Assembly (NCBI GenBank): GCA_028583415.1
Contig: CM053267.1
Span: forward strand, 43,822,834 to 43,886,833
DNA length: 64,000 nucleotides
Source of the DNA: Protea cynaroides
Lineage: Eukaryota; Streptophyta; Magnoliopsida; Proteales; Proteaceae
Direction of reading: 5' to 3'
Part shown: positions 49,765 to 60,486 of the stretch, in pieces
Layout: every line of letters begins with the position of its first letter
How positions within the stretch are numbered: the stretch's first letter is position 1
Translations under genes and position numbers: made by a program
Notes under the pieces: generated by a model
What the model was told of the DNA's origin: nothing
Seen by the model: only the letters and a program-made list of their open reading frames with translations
The model's database searches: none

Positions 49765-51390
49765 CATTCAAACGGTGAAGTTAAAGTGGGGGACTTCTAT
49801 ATCATCTAGTTTATTTTTCTTTGCATTTGATTATCTAGCATCACGTTTGAACCTTTTCTATTAAATGATAGTAGTGCGTAAAGGCTTTAAAAGTGCATAT
49901 GGATCAATTGATACCTTAAAGTTTAAAAATAAATAAATGAATAAAAAAATTTCTGCTACTTATACATTCGAATGGTGTGGGTATGTAGGTGAGGGACCCT
50001 CAAATCATCTAGTTTTTGTTTTCTTTGCATTTGAATTTCTAGCATTACGATCTAAACATTTTCTATTTTTTTTTGAAAAAATTTCATCTACACCCCATCA
50101 AAGATCGTTAACATCATCTATACCCACAAGAATGCCGAAACATCACCTAGGTCCACTTAACTAACAGAATTCACTAAATTTGTTGAAATACAATTTTACC
50201 TTTCAGATAAAAATTTTAAAAAATAAAATTTATATTCATTTACGAATTTAGCCTTCAAATGTTACTTATCTCTGCTGCGAAATTTTACTCTCTCTCTGGT
50301 TCATTCTCACTGAAGCCCTAGTCTCCTCTGCGTTTGAGAAGAGCTACCGAATCACCCAAGCATCCTCCTTGCTCCGACGGCAGCATCCCATTTTCGTAAT
50401 CACCCAAGCCTGATCCCTCTGCATTGAGAAGAGGTCCCGAATCACCCAACCTGCTCTATTGGCATATGGAATTGGTCCAGGTCATCGTTCAATGTTACAC
50501 TGTGGATGTAAAAAGTGTAATAAAAAATCAAGATCATCCATTCACTGTTTCTTCAATATAGTATATATAGACAAGGATATCGAACTAAAACTATTCGTCA
50601 ATTTTTTTGCATTTTTTTGCATTACAGATTCAACTATCAGGTTAGGGTTTGGGTTTCGTTTCATACCTCATGGAATATTGGGGAAAAACTATCCCCCTAG
50701 TAGTCGCAGAAGAAGAATTTGTGGGGAAGAGGGGATTGAACGAAATGACCGGTTTTATACATAATGAAGAAGAAGTTGTGGGGAATAGTGGTTTCATGTC
50801 GGTCTTCATCATCCTCGTCTGGTAGAGGTAGGGTTGCAGAGGATTGTCCGATTTACCTACCTTTGTTGCAGTAATAACCGTGGTCGGGGAAGATGAAGGC
50901 ACCGTTGACGGCAAAGAAGAAAAATCTCAACTTCGTAGTCCTCGTCCTCGTCTTGTAGAGGTACGGTTTCGTCCTCATCGTCCTCGTCGAGAAGGAAAAT
51001 CTCAAGTCTCAAGTTCTACTGTTTCATTTCTATTACTGTTTCGAAATGAAACAGTTCGAAATAGAGAAGGTTTCGAAACAAATATCAAAAGGGTATATTG
51101 GTCTTTTCAAGCTACAAAAAGGGTATTCTCGTTCGTGAAAAATTCCAATCCACATGACATCATCATCTAACGGGAATCAACTGACGGAGTGAACTTCTTT
51201 GATTACCACAGCCAAAGTTAGTGGACCTAGATGATGTTTCGACATTCTTATGGGTGTAGATGATGTTAACGATCTTTGATGGGGTGTAAATGAAATTTTT
51301 TTTTTTTTTCTCCAGTTTCTATTAAAATGATGGCAGTGCATAAAGGCTTTAAAAAGTGTGTATGGATCTGTTGATACCTTAAAATTTCAA
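49765..51390. repeat. Two-copy tandem repeat, second copy split by a transposon
   Basis: Unit A (about 49765-49918) contains TACATTC, ATCATCTAGTTT, CTTTGCATTTGA, TCTAGCAT, TTTTCTATTAAA, GTAAAGGCTTTAAAAG and TTGATACCTTAAA. Unit B has the same words in the same order, but its first half ends at 50067 and its second half resumes at 51316. The break lies exactly inside the TTTTCTATT-AAA word that is intact in unit A. Confidence 0.75.
50068..51315. mobile_element. Long-TIR DNA transposon (1.25 kb) inserted in the tandem repeat
   Basis: The left end after a T/A run reads AATTTCATCTACACCCCATC, then AAAGATCGTTAACATCATCT, then CCGAAACATCA and AGGTCCACT. The right end is the inverse of this over roughly 95 bases with few mismatches. 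TTTCTATT flanks both sides (50060-50067, 51316-51323), and one more base fits a 9-bp repeat with one mismatch. Long inverted ends with an 8-9 bp target duplication fit a Mutator-like non-autonomous element. The ~1-kb interior is GC-richer than its surroundings and contains exon-like but broken frames (for example MLHCGCKKCNKKSRSSIH at about 50489), so it may have captured host sequence; I do not recognise the source. Confidence 0.75.
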
Positions 51391-53061
51391 TTTTATATGT
51401 TTTTTTTATTATGCTTCTCGTATAAGGGGTGCGAGAAGAATTGAATTAGGAACCTTCTTGGATTTAGACTAGCACTCTCATACAAAGAAAAAGTTTTATT
51501 TTTATGTACCTGATATTTATGATGTGTTTAGATGGTGGATCAATTAAAATTTACTCCATTTCTGAGGACACCATATTAATAATAAATATGACATAACAAG
51601 TTGCCATTCAACCTTCTTATAGGGAGCCCCACCTCTAGAAAGATAATAGAGTTTAAACAAACCTTAGATAAAAAAAAATTAAAGGATTATAACCCAAATA
51701 TAATAACCATGTTGTTTACATAATCATTATTTATGTATAGTTGAAATTTTATAATTTATTATAACATCTCAATGCATCTTTACAAAGATTTTTAAAATAA
51801 TATTAAAAAAAAAAAGAAAGTAAATTAATGGCAGCCAGTGTTTCTACATGTTGCATGGTAGTATGCAATTTTGTATGTTTAAGGTCAACGCTTATTCCAG
51901 AATTGGGAACTGTAGGATCTAATTTTTTTTTTATATATAAATTTATGGGTAAATTACATCTGAGGTACTCGATTTTAAAACTGACGTCTCGGATTTCAAA
52001 ACAATTGTTTAACATTTTTTTTTCATATTAACTAATTGAATTTTTTTTTATAAATATCCCTCACACTCTCATACAATACAATGGTTGGTTGGGATTCCAA
52101 AACAAAGTTTACATTAGTCATGACTCATGACTGCCAATTTGAAAAGCTCGTAGGAGTATCCTCTCACTCGGACTCCCTTTTATCTTAGATACAAAAGCAA
52201 AGTATTTATTGGCCTCTCCTTTCACAAAAGGTTTGTGTTCTGAAAAATATCTTTTGATCTCCCTTTTCTGTTTCTTGTTCGATTCTTATGTGCATATCGG
52301 TTAAGCTTAAAATCTCTACTGATATCTGTATAATGTAACTAGGCTTTTCTTTTCCTTGCCCATTTCTCTTTATATATTATTGAAACCCTTTTTCGGAGTA
52401 GGGTAGGCTCTAGGTATGTTCTATTAAAATAATCTCGCTTCCATTTTTTCTTCAATTTTATTGAATGGAATGAGGGGACACATCAACTTTTCTTTCCTTT
52501 TCTTTATCATTAAACTCAACTCACTAAGATTTAAATTGGTTACATTTTTTTTTTTCATTTTATAAGTAAAAAAAGAAAGCTGGACTTTGGTTGAATGGAT
52601 GAGGGAAAATAGGGGTGGAGTAGGTGAGGAGAAAAGATATAATGGTTATATAAAGAAAATAAGGAAGGGTTTTATTAGAAACAATCCTAGAGAGAGAGAG
52701 AGGGAGCAAGGACACTTGTCAAGTAAAAACGGATGCGCAGATGATCTAGAGTTGGTAAGATGGTCCATATTGTGACTTAAAAGAGGTGATTTTTTCTCAA
52801 TTGGCAAAATTGAGAATTTAATAATTTTTAAACCCATTTGACTTGAATTGATTAATGCAGCATAATGTTAAACTTGTTTTCAAATCCCGAACATCACTTC
52901 TAAAATATGAGATACATGCATATTGAGAAAATTTGGATACTTCATATGTAATTTACCTTAAATTAAAAAAAAAATACACATAAAATACATTTGGTGATTA
53001 ATATTTGTTTATCATGCTATCATGTGCAATGAATTAAAAGAATAATGATATATTAAAATCA

Positions 53062-53102
<41 letters not shown>

Positions 53103-53219
53103 AAAGTAAAATTATGTGTTCAATTTTTATTTTTTATTTTTGATAAAAATATAGCCATGGGATTTACTACTGACATGCTCTCTCTAACAAATTGGACCCT
53201 TTATTGAATGATCCTCATT
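51391..53219. other. AT-rich DNA with microsatellites, no gene recognised
   Basis: The stretch has T and A homopolymers, an AG run near 52690 and an AT-AG compound repeat near 53063-53101. No coding exon was recognised. Confidence 0.4.
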
Positions 53220-53486
53220 CATACCTTCTCATTGATCTCATATCTTATATTGATATTGGGAAAAACACTTGTCCATTTTTTATATTATAATATTCACATC
53301 TATAGTTTTTTTTTTTTTTTTTTTGTGTGGTAGAATTCACATCTAGAGCTGAAGGGAAACTTCTTTTCCCTCTATTTTCCTTCTTACCCTAAATGTCAAT
53401 GGTCCACATATATTTTATTCTCATAAAACAAAATATCAATTAAAAAAATTAGAAAAGAAAGGACCCACTAATGGTGTGGACCACTA

Positions 53487-53541
<55 letters not shown>

Positions 53542-55119
53542 GGCTTTTAAGAGGGCTTTTAAGATATATTGATTTATTTCTCAATTGAATATTATAGGGC
53601 TTTTCACCCTTTTTCTCTATTTCTTGATTTTTTTATTAAATATATAAATATCTCTATAAACAACTAACGGTAGAATATATAAAGAATAAATCAAATGATT
53701 AAATTAAAAGAAAAGGAAGAAACTCACCTAAACCAGTTGCGTTGCATGCTAAAAGAAGGGTTATGATAAATATAATATTACTCTGGTATCAAAACAATTG
53801 TTGAAACCAACCTCTAAATTACGTAAATGACAACATTGCCATTCTACACATAAAATGACTACAAACATATTGAAAGAGAAAAAAATTGTTGGCTGATGTG
53901 GCAACCACATCAACCTACAAATGTGCTACGTGGGTCCCACCACACCCATGTAAACGCCCAGACGAAAGAAAGTTACATGGAATGATATTAACGGGGTTCT
54001 AACTTTAGTCAATTTTTATGTGAATAATTAAATCATGGAATGATTTAATTAATATGAACTCCTTCATAATTCTATTAATATGAACAAAAATTAAATTAAA
54101 TAAAAATAGATTTAGAATATATACACAATTTAAGAAACACCCATAACCCAAATGAAATATGAATGAATAAAAACGACCTCAAATGTATGAGAATACAAAT
54201 AAATAAAATGAACCTGAATTAATAACCTTAAACCCCCAAAAAAAAAAAAAAAAAAAAAACCTCAGAAACATTTACTAAAATGGTGTAAAAAACGAAGTGC
54301 TCAAAATTATAGAATTGCAGTTATAATACCATACCTATTATTTAAATTACCTTGGGAAATGGTGAAGCATAACTTTTCTTCTTTTAGTAAAAGGATTTTA
54401 TAAGATTATTGAAATTGGAGCTAAAGATGTCAATTTGGGTCCGAGTTGATTGGATCCACATCCTCTCTTGCCTGGGTTTGGGCAGAAGAGTTGGCGGCCT
54501 GGATAGATGGCCGTCACCTGACTCTCGGGTGAATTCGAGCCCTCCATCTGAGCCGACACCTTGTCGTCTCAGTTTGTCGGCTGAGGTGTCGGCTCAGATG
54601 GAGGGTTCGGATTCACCAGAGAGCCAGGTGGTGACCATCCATCCGAGCCGCCAACTCTCCTGCCCAAACTTAAGCAGGAAAGGATTTCTATACGAGCTGA
54701 CTGTGGAAGTCGATTTTGGATTGAATGGTGAAAGGGACAGACCGGTTCTAAGACGGATTTCCTAACGGGTCTAGAACCCATAGGCCATCAAGGAACCTTT
54801 ATGAACCAAACCATCCAAAACCGTTTTAAAAATCTAATTTAAATGATATTTTTTTATCCATTCTCCGTTTTGTCTTTTTCGTGTATGCGAACAACATAAT
54901 AGACTCTTCTTCATTTATTCATTTTCATATACCCAAAGAACAAACTCTCCATGCGTACAAATAGTTAGAGATAATCCACACATTCCAAACAATTTGAGTA
55001 TCAACTTCTTGGTTTCTTCAATCTAATTATGACTCTTTGTCCATTCACTCGATTTACAATAACAATGAGCCAAGGAAGGCTGTAGTAAGTTCTGCAACTG
55101 ATTCTAATTCTTTCTTTTT
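53220..55119. repeat. 1.9-kb duplicated block, copy 1
   Basis: The block begins CATACCTTCTCATTGATCTC and ends CTGATTCTAATTCTTTC plus a T run. It matches 55854-57806 over its whole length with scattered substitutions and length changes in AT and A runs. It includes an (AT)25 microsatellite at 53489-53538 and a Mutator-like fold-back element at 54451-54692. It lacks TG...CA ends and a primer-binding site, so it is not an LTR. No gene is visible. Confidence 0.85.
54451..54692. mobile_element. Mutator-like fold-back element, copy 3
   Basis: The 242-bp element starts TGGATCCACATCCTCTCTTG and ends GCAGGAAAGGATTTCTATA. The flanks CGAGTTGAT (54442-54450) and CGAGCTGAC (54693-54701) are a 9-bp duplication with two mismatches. 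The arms pair over about 100 bases each side. It is orthologous to copy 4 through the block duplication. Confidence 0.85.
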
Positions 55120-55400
55120 CAATCTAAGATTAATTATAAGTTTAAAAATCACGTTATAATATAAAATAGATCATTAATTTCATTTTTTTTTTCAATGTGA
55201 GATTAAATATGAATACGAAAATCAAATCATAATATAAAACAAATCATTAATTTCATTCGACAACATGAAATTAAATATGAATATAAAAATCATACCATAA
55301 TACAAAGCAAATCATCACTTTTGTGCGCTTTTCCAATCGGGATTAAATATGAATCTAAAAATAAATATTATATTCACCATGAGAAAGTAATTAACGAATA
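55120..55400. repeat. Degenerate ~70-bp tandem repeat, 3-4 units
   Basis: Units start CAATCTAAGATTAAT, CAATGTGAGATTAAATATG, CAACATGAAATTAAATATG and CAATCGGGATTAAATATG. The first three contain AAATCA-like and ATCATTAATTTCATT words; the fourth is partial. They lie in the spacer between the two duplicated blocks. Confidence 0.65.
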
Positions 55401-55853
55401 TGGAAAAGAGATGGATTTCATGAGGATGATTGGATGAATTTATGAAAATGTTTGATTTTATGAACATCAGCTCCACTAGACTAGTATTGCAATCATAATA
55501 AAATCTAATGATCCACATTATATATTGTAATGAAATCTAACAAATCCACCGTTATACACACATACCCATCTATTATGTATTATTTTGTTATTTATAGATT
55601 AAATATTATTTTAATATCACTTATATATTATGCAGGTGTAATAATGGATTGATAGGAGCACTAAATATTAAAAATTAATATTCAATTTTTTTTTAGACAA
55701 AAGAATAATTCCCAAACTGAACCGAATTCGAATTTTATTTTAAGTCCGTTTTTTTGACCGCATCTTTGACCGAATTCTTAAATTATCGAAGCGACTCATT
55801 CCGAATTATTCTTTTTCCGAATAATTCTCGAATCCGAATTAAATAACTATGCT

Positions 55854-56106
55854 CATACCTTCTCATTGATCTCATATCTTACATTGATATTGGAAAAAAC
55901 AATTGCCCATTTTTTATATTATAATATTTATATCTATAGTTTTTTTTTTTTTGTAGAATTCACATCTAGAGTTGAAGGGAAGCTTCTTTTCCCTCTATTT
56001 TCCTTCTTACCCTAAATGTCAGTGGTCTACATATATTTTACTCTTATAAAACAAAATATCAATTAGAAAAATTAGAAAATAAAGGACCCACTAATGGTGT
56101 GGACCA

Positions 56107-56158
<52 letters not shown>

Positions 56159-57806
56159 GGGCTTTTAAGATATATTGATTTATTTCCCAACTGAATATTA
56201 TAGGGTTTTTTTTTCACCATTTTTCTGTATTTTTTTATTTTTTATTAAATATATAAATATCTCTATAAACAACTCTAACGGTAGAATATATATAAAGAAT
56301 AAATTAAACGATTAAATTAAAAGAAAAGGAAGAAACTCACCTAAACCAATTGCGTTGCATGCTAAAACAAGGGTTAGGATAAATATAATATTACTCTGTA
56401 TCAAAACAATTATTGAAACCAACCTCTAAATTACGTAAATGACAACATTGCCATTCTACACATAAAATGACTACAAACATATTGAAAGAGAAAAAAAAAT
56501 TGTTGGCTGATGTGACAACCACATCAACCTACAAATGTGCTATGTGGGTCCCACCATACCCATGTAAACGCCTAGATGAATTAGATGAAAGAAAATTACA
56601 TGGAATGATATTAATGGGTTCTAACTTTAGTCAATTTTTATGCGAATAATTAAATCATTCCATGATTTAATTAATATGTACTCCTTCATAATTCTATTAA
56701 TATGAACAAAAACTAAATAAAATAAAAATAGATTTAGAATATATACAAAATTTAAGAAACACCCATAACCTAAATGAAATCTGAATGAATAAAAACGACC
56801 TAAAATGTATGAGAATACAAATAAATAAAATGAACCTGAATTAATAACCTTTCTAAAGCTTAAATAACTCAGAAACATTTAATATACCCCCACCACCACC
56901 AAAAAAAAAAGAAAAGAGAAAAAAAAACCTCAGAAACATTTACTAAAATGGTGTAAAAAACGAAGTGCTCAAAATTATAGAATTGCTGTTATAATACCAT
57001 ACCTATTATTTAAATTACCTTGGGAAATGGTGAAGCATAACTTTTCTTTCTTTTAGTAAATGATTTTTTAAGATTCTGGAAGAAGGGAAAGAATTGAAAT
57101 TGGAGCTAAAAATGTCAATTTGGGTCCGAGCTTATTGGATCCACATTCTCTCTCGCCTGAGTTTGGGCAGGAGAGTTGACGGCCTGGATAGATGGCCGTC
57201 GCCTGACTCTCGGGTGAATCTGAACCCTCCATCTGAGCCGACACCCTTATCGGCTCAGTTTATTGGCTGGGGTGTTGGCTCGGATGAAGGGCTCGGATTC
57301 ACCAGAGAGCCAGGTGGCGGCCATCCATCCGGGCTGCCAACTCTCCTACCCAAACTCAAGCAGGAGAGGATTTCTATACGAGCTGATTGTGGAAGTCAAT
57401 TTTGGATTTGAATGGTGAAAAGGACAGACTGTTCTAAGACGGATTTCCTAACGGGTCTAGAACCCATAGACCATCAAGGAACCTTTATGAACCAAACCAT
57501 CCAAAACCATTTAAAAAATCTAATTTAAATGATATTTTTCGATCCATTCTCCGTTTTGTCCTCTTCGTGTATATGGAGAACACAATAGACTCTTCTTCAT
57601 TTATTCATTTTCATATACCCAGAGAACAAACTCTCCGTGCATACAAATAGCTAGAGACAATCCACGCATTCCACACGATTTGAGTATCAACTTCTTGGTT
57701 TCTTCAATCTAATTATGACTCTTTGTCCATTCACTCCATTTACAATAACAATGAGCCAAGGAAGGCTGTAGTAAGTTCTGCAACTGATTCTAATTCTTTC
57801 TTTTTT
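55854..57806. repeat. 1.9-kb duplicated block, copy 2
   Basis: The counterpart of 53220-55119, same orientation, 734 bases downstream of its end. The (TA)n run at 56109-56155 and an A-rich/C-rich run near 56887-56930 differ in length from copy 1. It carries fold-back copy 4 at the homologous position. No gene is visible. Confidence 0.85.
57136..57378. mobile_element. Mutator-like fold-back element, copy 4
   Basis: The 243-bp element starts TGGATCCACATTCTCTCTCG and ends GCAGGAGAGGATTTCTATA. The flanks CGAGCTTAT (57127-57135) and CGAGCTGAT (57379-57387) match at 8 of 9 positions. The same target word as copy 3 shows both descend from one insertion made before the block duplicated. Confidence 0.85.
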
Positions 57807-57890
57807 CTCGCATAGAACCTCTCTGGCACTTATTTTTTTCCCTAGATATTTACAAAAATTGGCATATTTGATTGTCTAAGTGTTTAGAAT

Positions 57891-58221
57891 TATTGAGAAT
57901 AATTTTATATTGCTTAGAGACTAGAACCTTTGGTGCTTTTATATATGAGAGTTCCTCTACTTACTAATTCAAACTTTTGAATTGAAAATTTAACATGATA
58001 TTAGAGTTCCAAGTTCACTTTTAATGGTCACCCAAAAAAGGAACCAAATGCTATGTGGACTGCCACCTAGAAGAGGGGCAACATGTGAAGAAGGGGGGGG
58101 GGGGGGGGGGGGGAGTGTTGGGAATAATCCCACGTTGTTTAGAGATTAGGACATTGGATGCCTTATATATTCGAGAGTCTCTTCACTTACTAGTTTGAAC
58201 TTTTGAGATAGAAACTTAACG
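57891..58221. mobile_element. TRIM-like miniature LTR retroelement
   Basis: Two ~105-bp direct repeats, 57891-57995 and 58116-58221, share GAATAAT, TTTAGAGA or CTTAGAGA, GAGAGT or GAGTCTC, ACTTACTA and GAACTTTTGA-type words in order. The right repeat begins TGTTGGGAATAATC, and the left ends TTTAACA followed directly by TGATATTAGAG, close to the Met-tRNA primer site TGGTATCAGAG. A G-rich purine tract ending in GGGAG lies immediately before the right repeat, where a polypurine tract belongs. The 120-bp interior has no gene, as in TRIM elements. Confidence 0.7.
58093..58113. repeat. Poly-G run in the TRIM polypurine tract
   Basis: About 21 G's. Probably a slippage expansion of the polypurine tract; the length is unreliable. 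Confidence 0.85.
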
Positions 58222-58899
58222 AGAACTATTGATGAATAGGACAATTTTATAGTTTTGGGTAAGAGTGCCAATCCGTACCGACAGAAATGCCAATTTCCCT
58301 TACCATTACCATATCGGTGAGGATACCGTTTTGGTACAATTTTTAACCGATATGTTATAATGTTTTTATATCTATTAAGATTTTGGTACCAAATACGGTA
58401 CCAGTTTTGGTATCAAATTGATGCCTTTTATAAAAAAAAGGTATAGAAATCGTTATAAATATCGACAAAACGGTATAAGTATCGGTACAAAAACGATATA
58501 GAAAATGGGTATATAATCGATACGTATTGTCGATAAAACCGCGCCGTACCGTACCTAATAGTAAAGAACGTTCCAGACACCCTTATCGTTTTCCGTATGA
58601 CATCATATTGCCGCACTTATCGTTGTTCAAATTCGGGTAATGCCACGAAGGTATCCAGTCAGTGTCTATCTAACCAATCTGAATCTGCTTAGGACGGTAG
58701 ACGAAATTACCAAGTCATCTCTCACTACGAACTTTTCACAGCATTCTGCGTCTAATGGAAGAAAAGTCTCACAACAGCTATTTGATAAGACGCCTTAACC
58801 ATCCAAAATCAGGTTGCTTTGTAATTTCATCAACTATAAGGGGTAGTATAGTAATTTAAGAGGCTCGTTGTGGTTGTCTAATCTGTCCTACGGCTCCAC
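58222..58899. other. Upstream region of the uridine kinase-like gene with a CGGTA-rich patch
   Basis: From about 58270 to 58560 the sequence is rich in CCGTACCG, CGGTACAA and TACCGTTTTGGTA words on both strands, resembling small non-autonomous plant transposons, but I could not define ends. The segment 58800-58899 is the proximal promoter. Confidence 0.4.
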
Positions 58900-58906
58900 T
58901 ATAAAT
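58900..58906 (+). promoter_or_regulatory. TATA box of the uridine kinase-like gene
   Basis: TATAAAT in CCACTATAAATTG, with a pyrimidine-rich start region about 30 bases downstream and a leader exon ending at a GTATGT donor at 59009. Confidence 0.5.
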
Positions 58907-58929
58907 TGTTACTGTCTTTCACCGAAATC

Positions 58930-59008
58930 ATCTCCGTCTGAATCCGCAAAACCATAACTCGTGTCTCAAGAAAGTCCTGAGTCTTCAGTATCTCTTCTAT
59001 TCGATTCA
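58930..59008 (+). other. Non-coding leader exon of the uridine kinase-like gene
   Basis: The pyrimidine-rich segment ends CGATTCA|GTATGTAT, a good splice donor. The matching acceptor is TTGTATAG at 60470, leaving 16 leader bases before the ATG at 60487. This predicts a 1.46-kb leader intron, common in plant housekeeping genes. Exact transcript start is inferred. Confidence 0.55.
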
Positions 59009-59639
59009 GTATGTATATTCAAGAATCTACATTTGCTCATACTTGTTTAATCTGCATTTGTAGTCTTTAATCTATTGTTGATTGTGTATGATTTGCTGAT
59101 TTATTGAATCTGTATTTGTACCTTGTTTTCAGTTCTGTAAAGATTTAAATTGCGCGGACATTAACTTATTTTGATCTTGCAGCGCTGCGCAACTATTTAG
59201 GTTTGATCCACTATCTTGATTTTTTCAATAAGATTCAGTTCATGTCGGAGTTTTTTTTCTTTAAGCTTATATCATGAATGTGTGAGCAATTATATGCAGT
59301 TGCTGAAAGTCGTAGTCTTGAGTCCATCAAATTTACTGGTGACTAATGGTGAATTTTATTATCTACTGTAGCCCATTGCTGTGGGATCTAATGGTTATTT
59401 GGTTCACTGTCATTTTGAGTTCGTGATCTTTAATTTAATAGTTGAAGGCTTAGAAAGAAGAGGTTTATCGGATCTGAATTCTTGTTTCTTTTTGGGGGCA
59501 GACCTTATGTAAACTCGACCCAACTAAGCTTTGTTCCCACTACTTACCTATTATGGTTATTTATTATTTTGAATCATTAGCACTCAATGTCTCCCATCAT
59601 CACATCGACCTAGATTATTTTTGATCCATGACGTTTTAA

Positions 59640-59830
59640 CACAAACTTGCGTCAAATCTCACTAGTGCATTCTTTACCTGTCCCCTCATACTTGGACACA
59701 CCATTTCAATCTACTGTTCCTCTTCCACTCACCAACAAATACTACTCTCAAGTTCCCCTTAAATACATTCATCTTCCGTTGTTCTAGCCTTCTTAGTTTG
59801 TGCATCCATCTATTCTGTGGAGACCTTTGC
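59640..59830 (-). pseudogene. RTE-type LINE remnant, antisense, in the leader intron
   Basis: On the minus strand the segment reads RWMHKLRR, then KMNVFKGNLRVVFVGEWK and SRLKWCVQV, matching the plant RTE LINE pattern RWM..TR..R...I.GNL.V..V.....RL.W.GHV. It is short, substituted and lacks a reverse transcriptase core. Confidence 0.6.
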
Positions 59831-60486
59831 TTTACTCTCATAGCAACTAAGTTGCTGATGTTGCATGATGCATCTATTGGACAGTCTATCTGTTGTTGCT
59901 AGTTAATCAATCTCACCGGGTTATAATGTAGTATGTCTATTCTAGGGAAAGATTTTGTTGAAGGTCAAAACATCAATTTTCTAGATTTAATGTTTAAAAG
60001 TTCTAGCTGAATATTTTTGGATTTTTTTTTTGTCAATTTTGTGCATCTTCTCTCCGTGGATGATCTTGTGACAAGCAAAAAAAAAAAAAAAAAAAGAAGA
60101 AGAAGAAGCGGGAATACACTTAAATCAGTTAAATAATATGAAACTTTAAATTTCATATTTCATATTGTATGCTTGCCATTTTTATTCTGAGTAAAAATTA
60201 TTCATTGTCCATATTTGTGGTATTTGCCGATTAAAAATAAAAAACAACAGAAAGGATCCAGTGGATCCCACCCCCTGGTGTGATGCTTGATGTCATTGAA
60301 TGCTGCTAAAGAGTTTTCTCTCATATAGTTTTTTGTGTCGTTGTACCAGATAAGCTGATAGCTTGGTGTAACTCACGCACACAACAGGTATGTCTGAAAT
60401 ACTCACCAGGGATCATATTGTTGATAACCTTTTCTTCTTGGGTCCTCACATATCTTTCCTTTTTGTATAGTTCGAGGATAGCAGAT

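Noticed and set aside
55120..55400. CRISPR-like array
   Set aside because: Units are degenerate, contiguous and AT-rich with no unique spacers, and this is a plant nuclear genome.
53220..57806. The 1.9-kb direct repeats as a pair of LTRs with a short interior
   Set aside because: The ends are not TG...CA, no primer-binding site follows the left copy, no polypurine tract precedes the right copy, and the repeats are too long for the 734-bp spacer of a TRIM.
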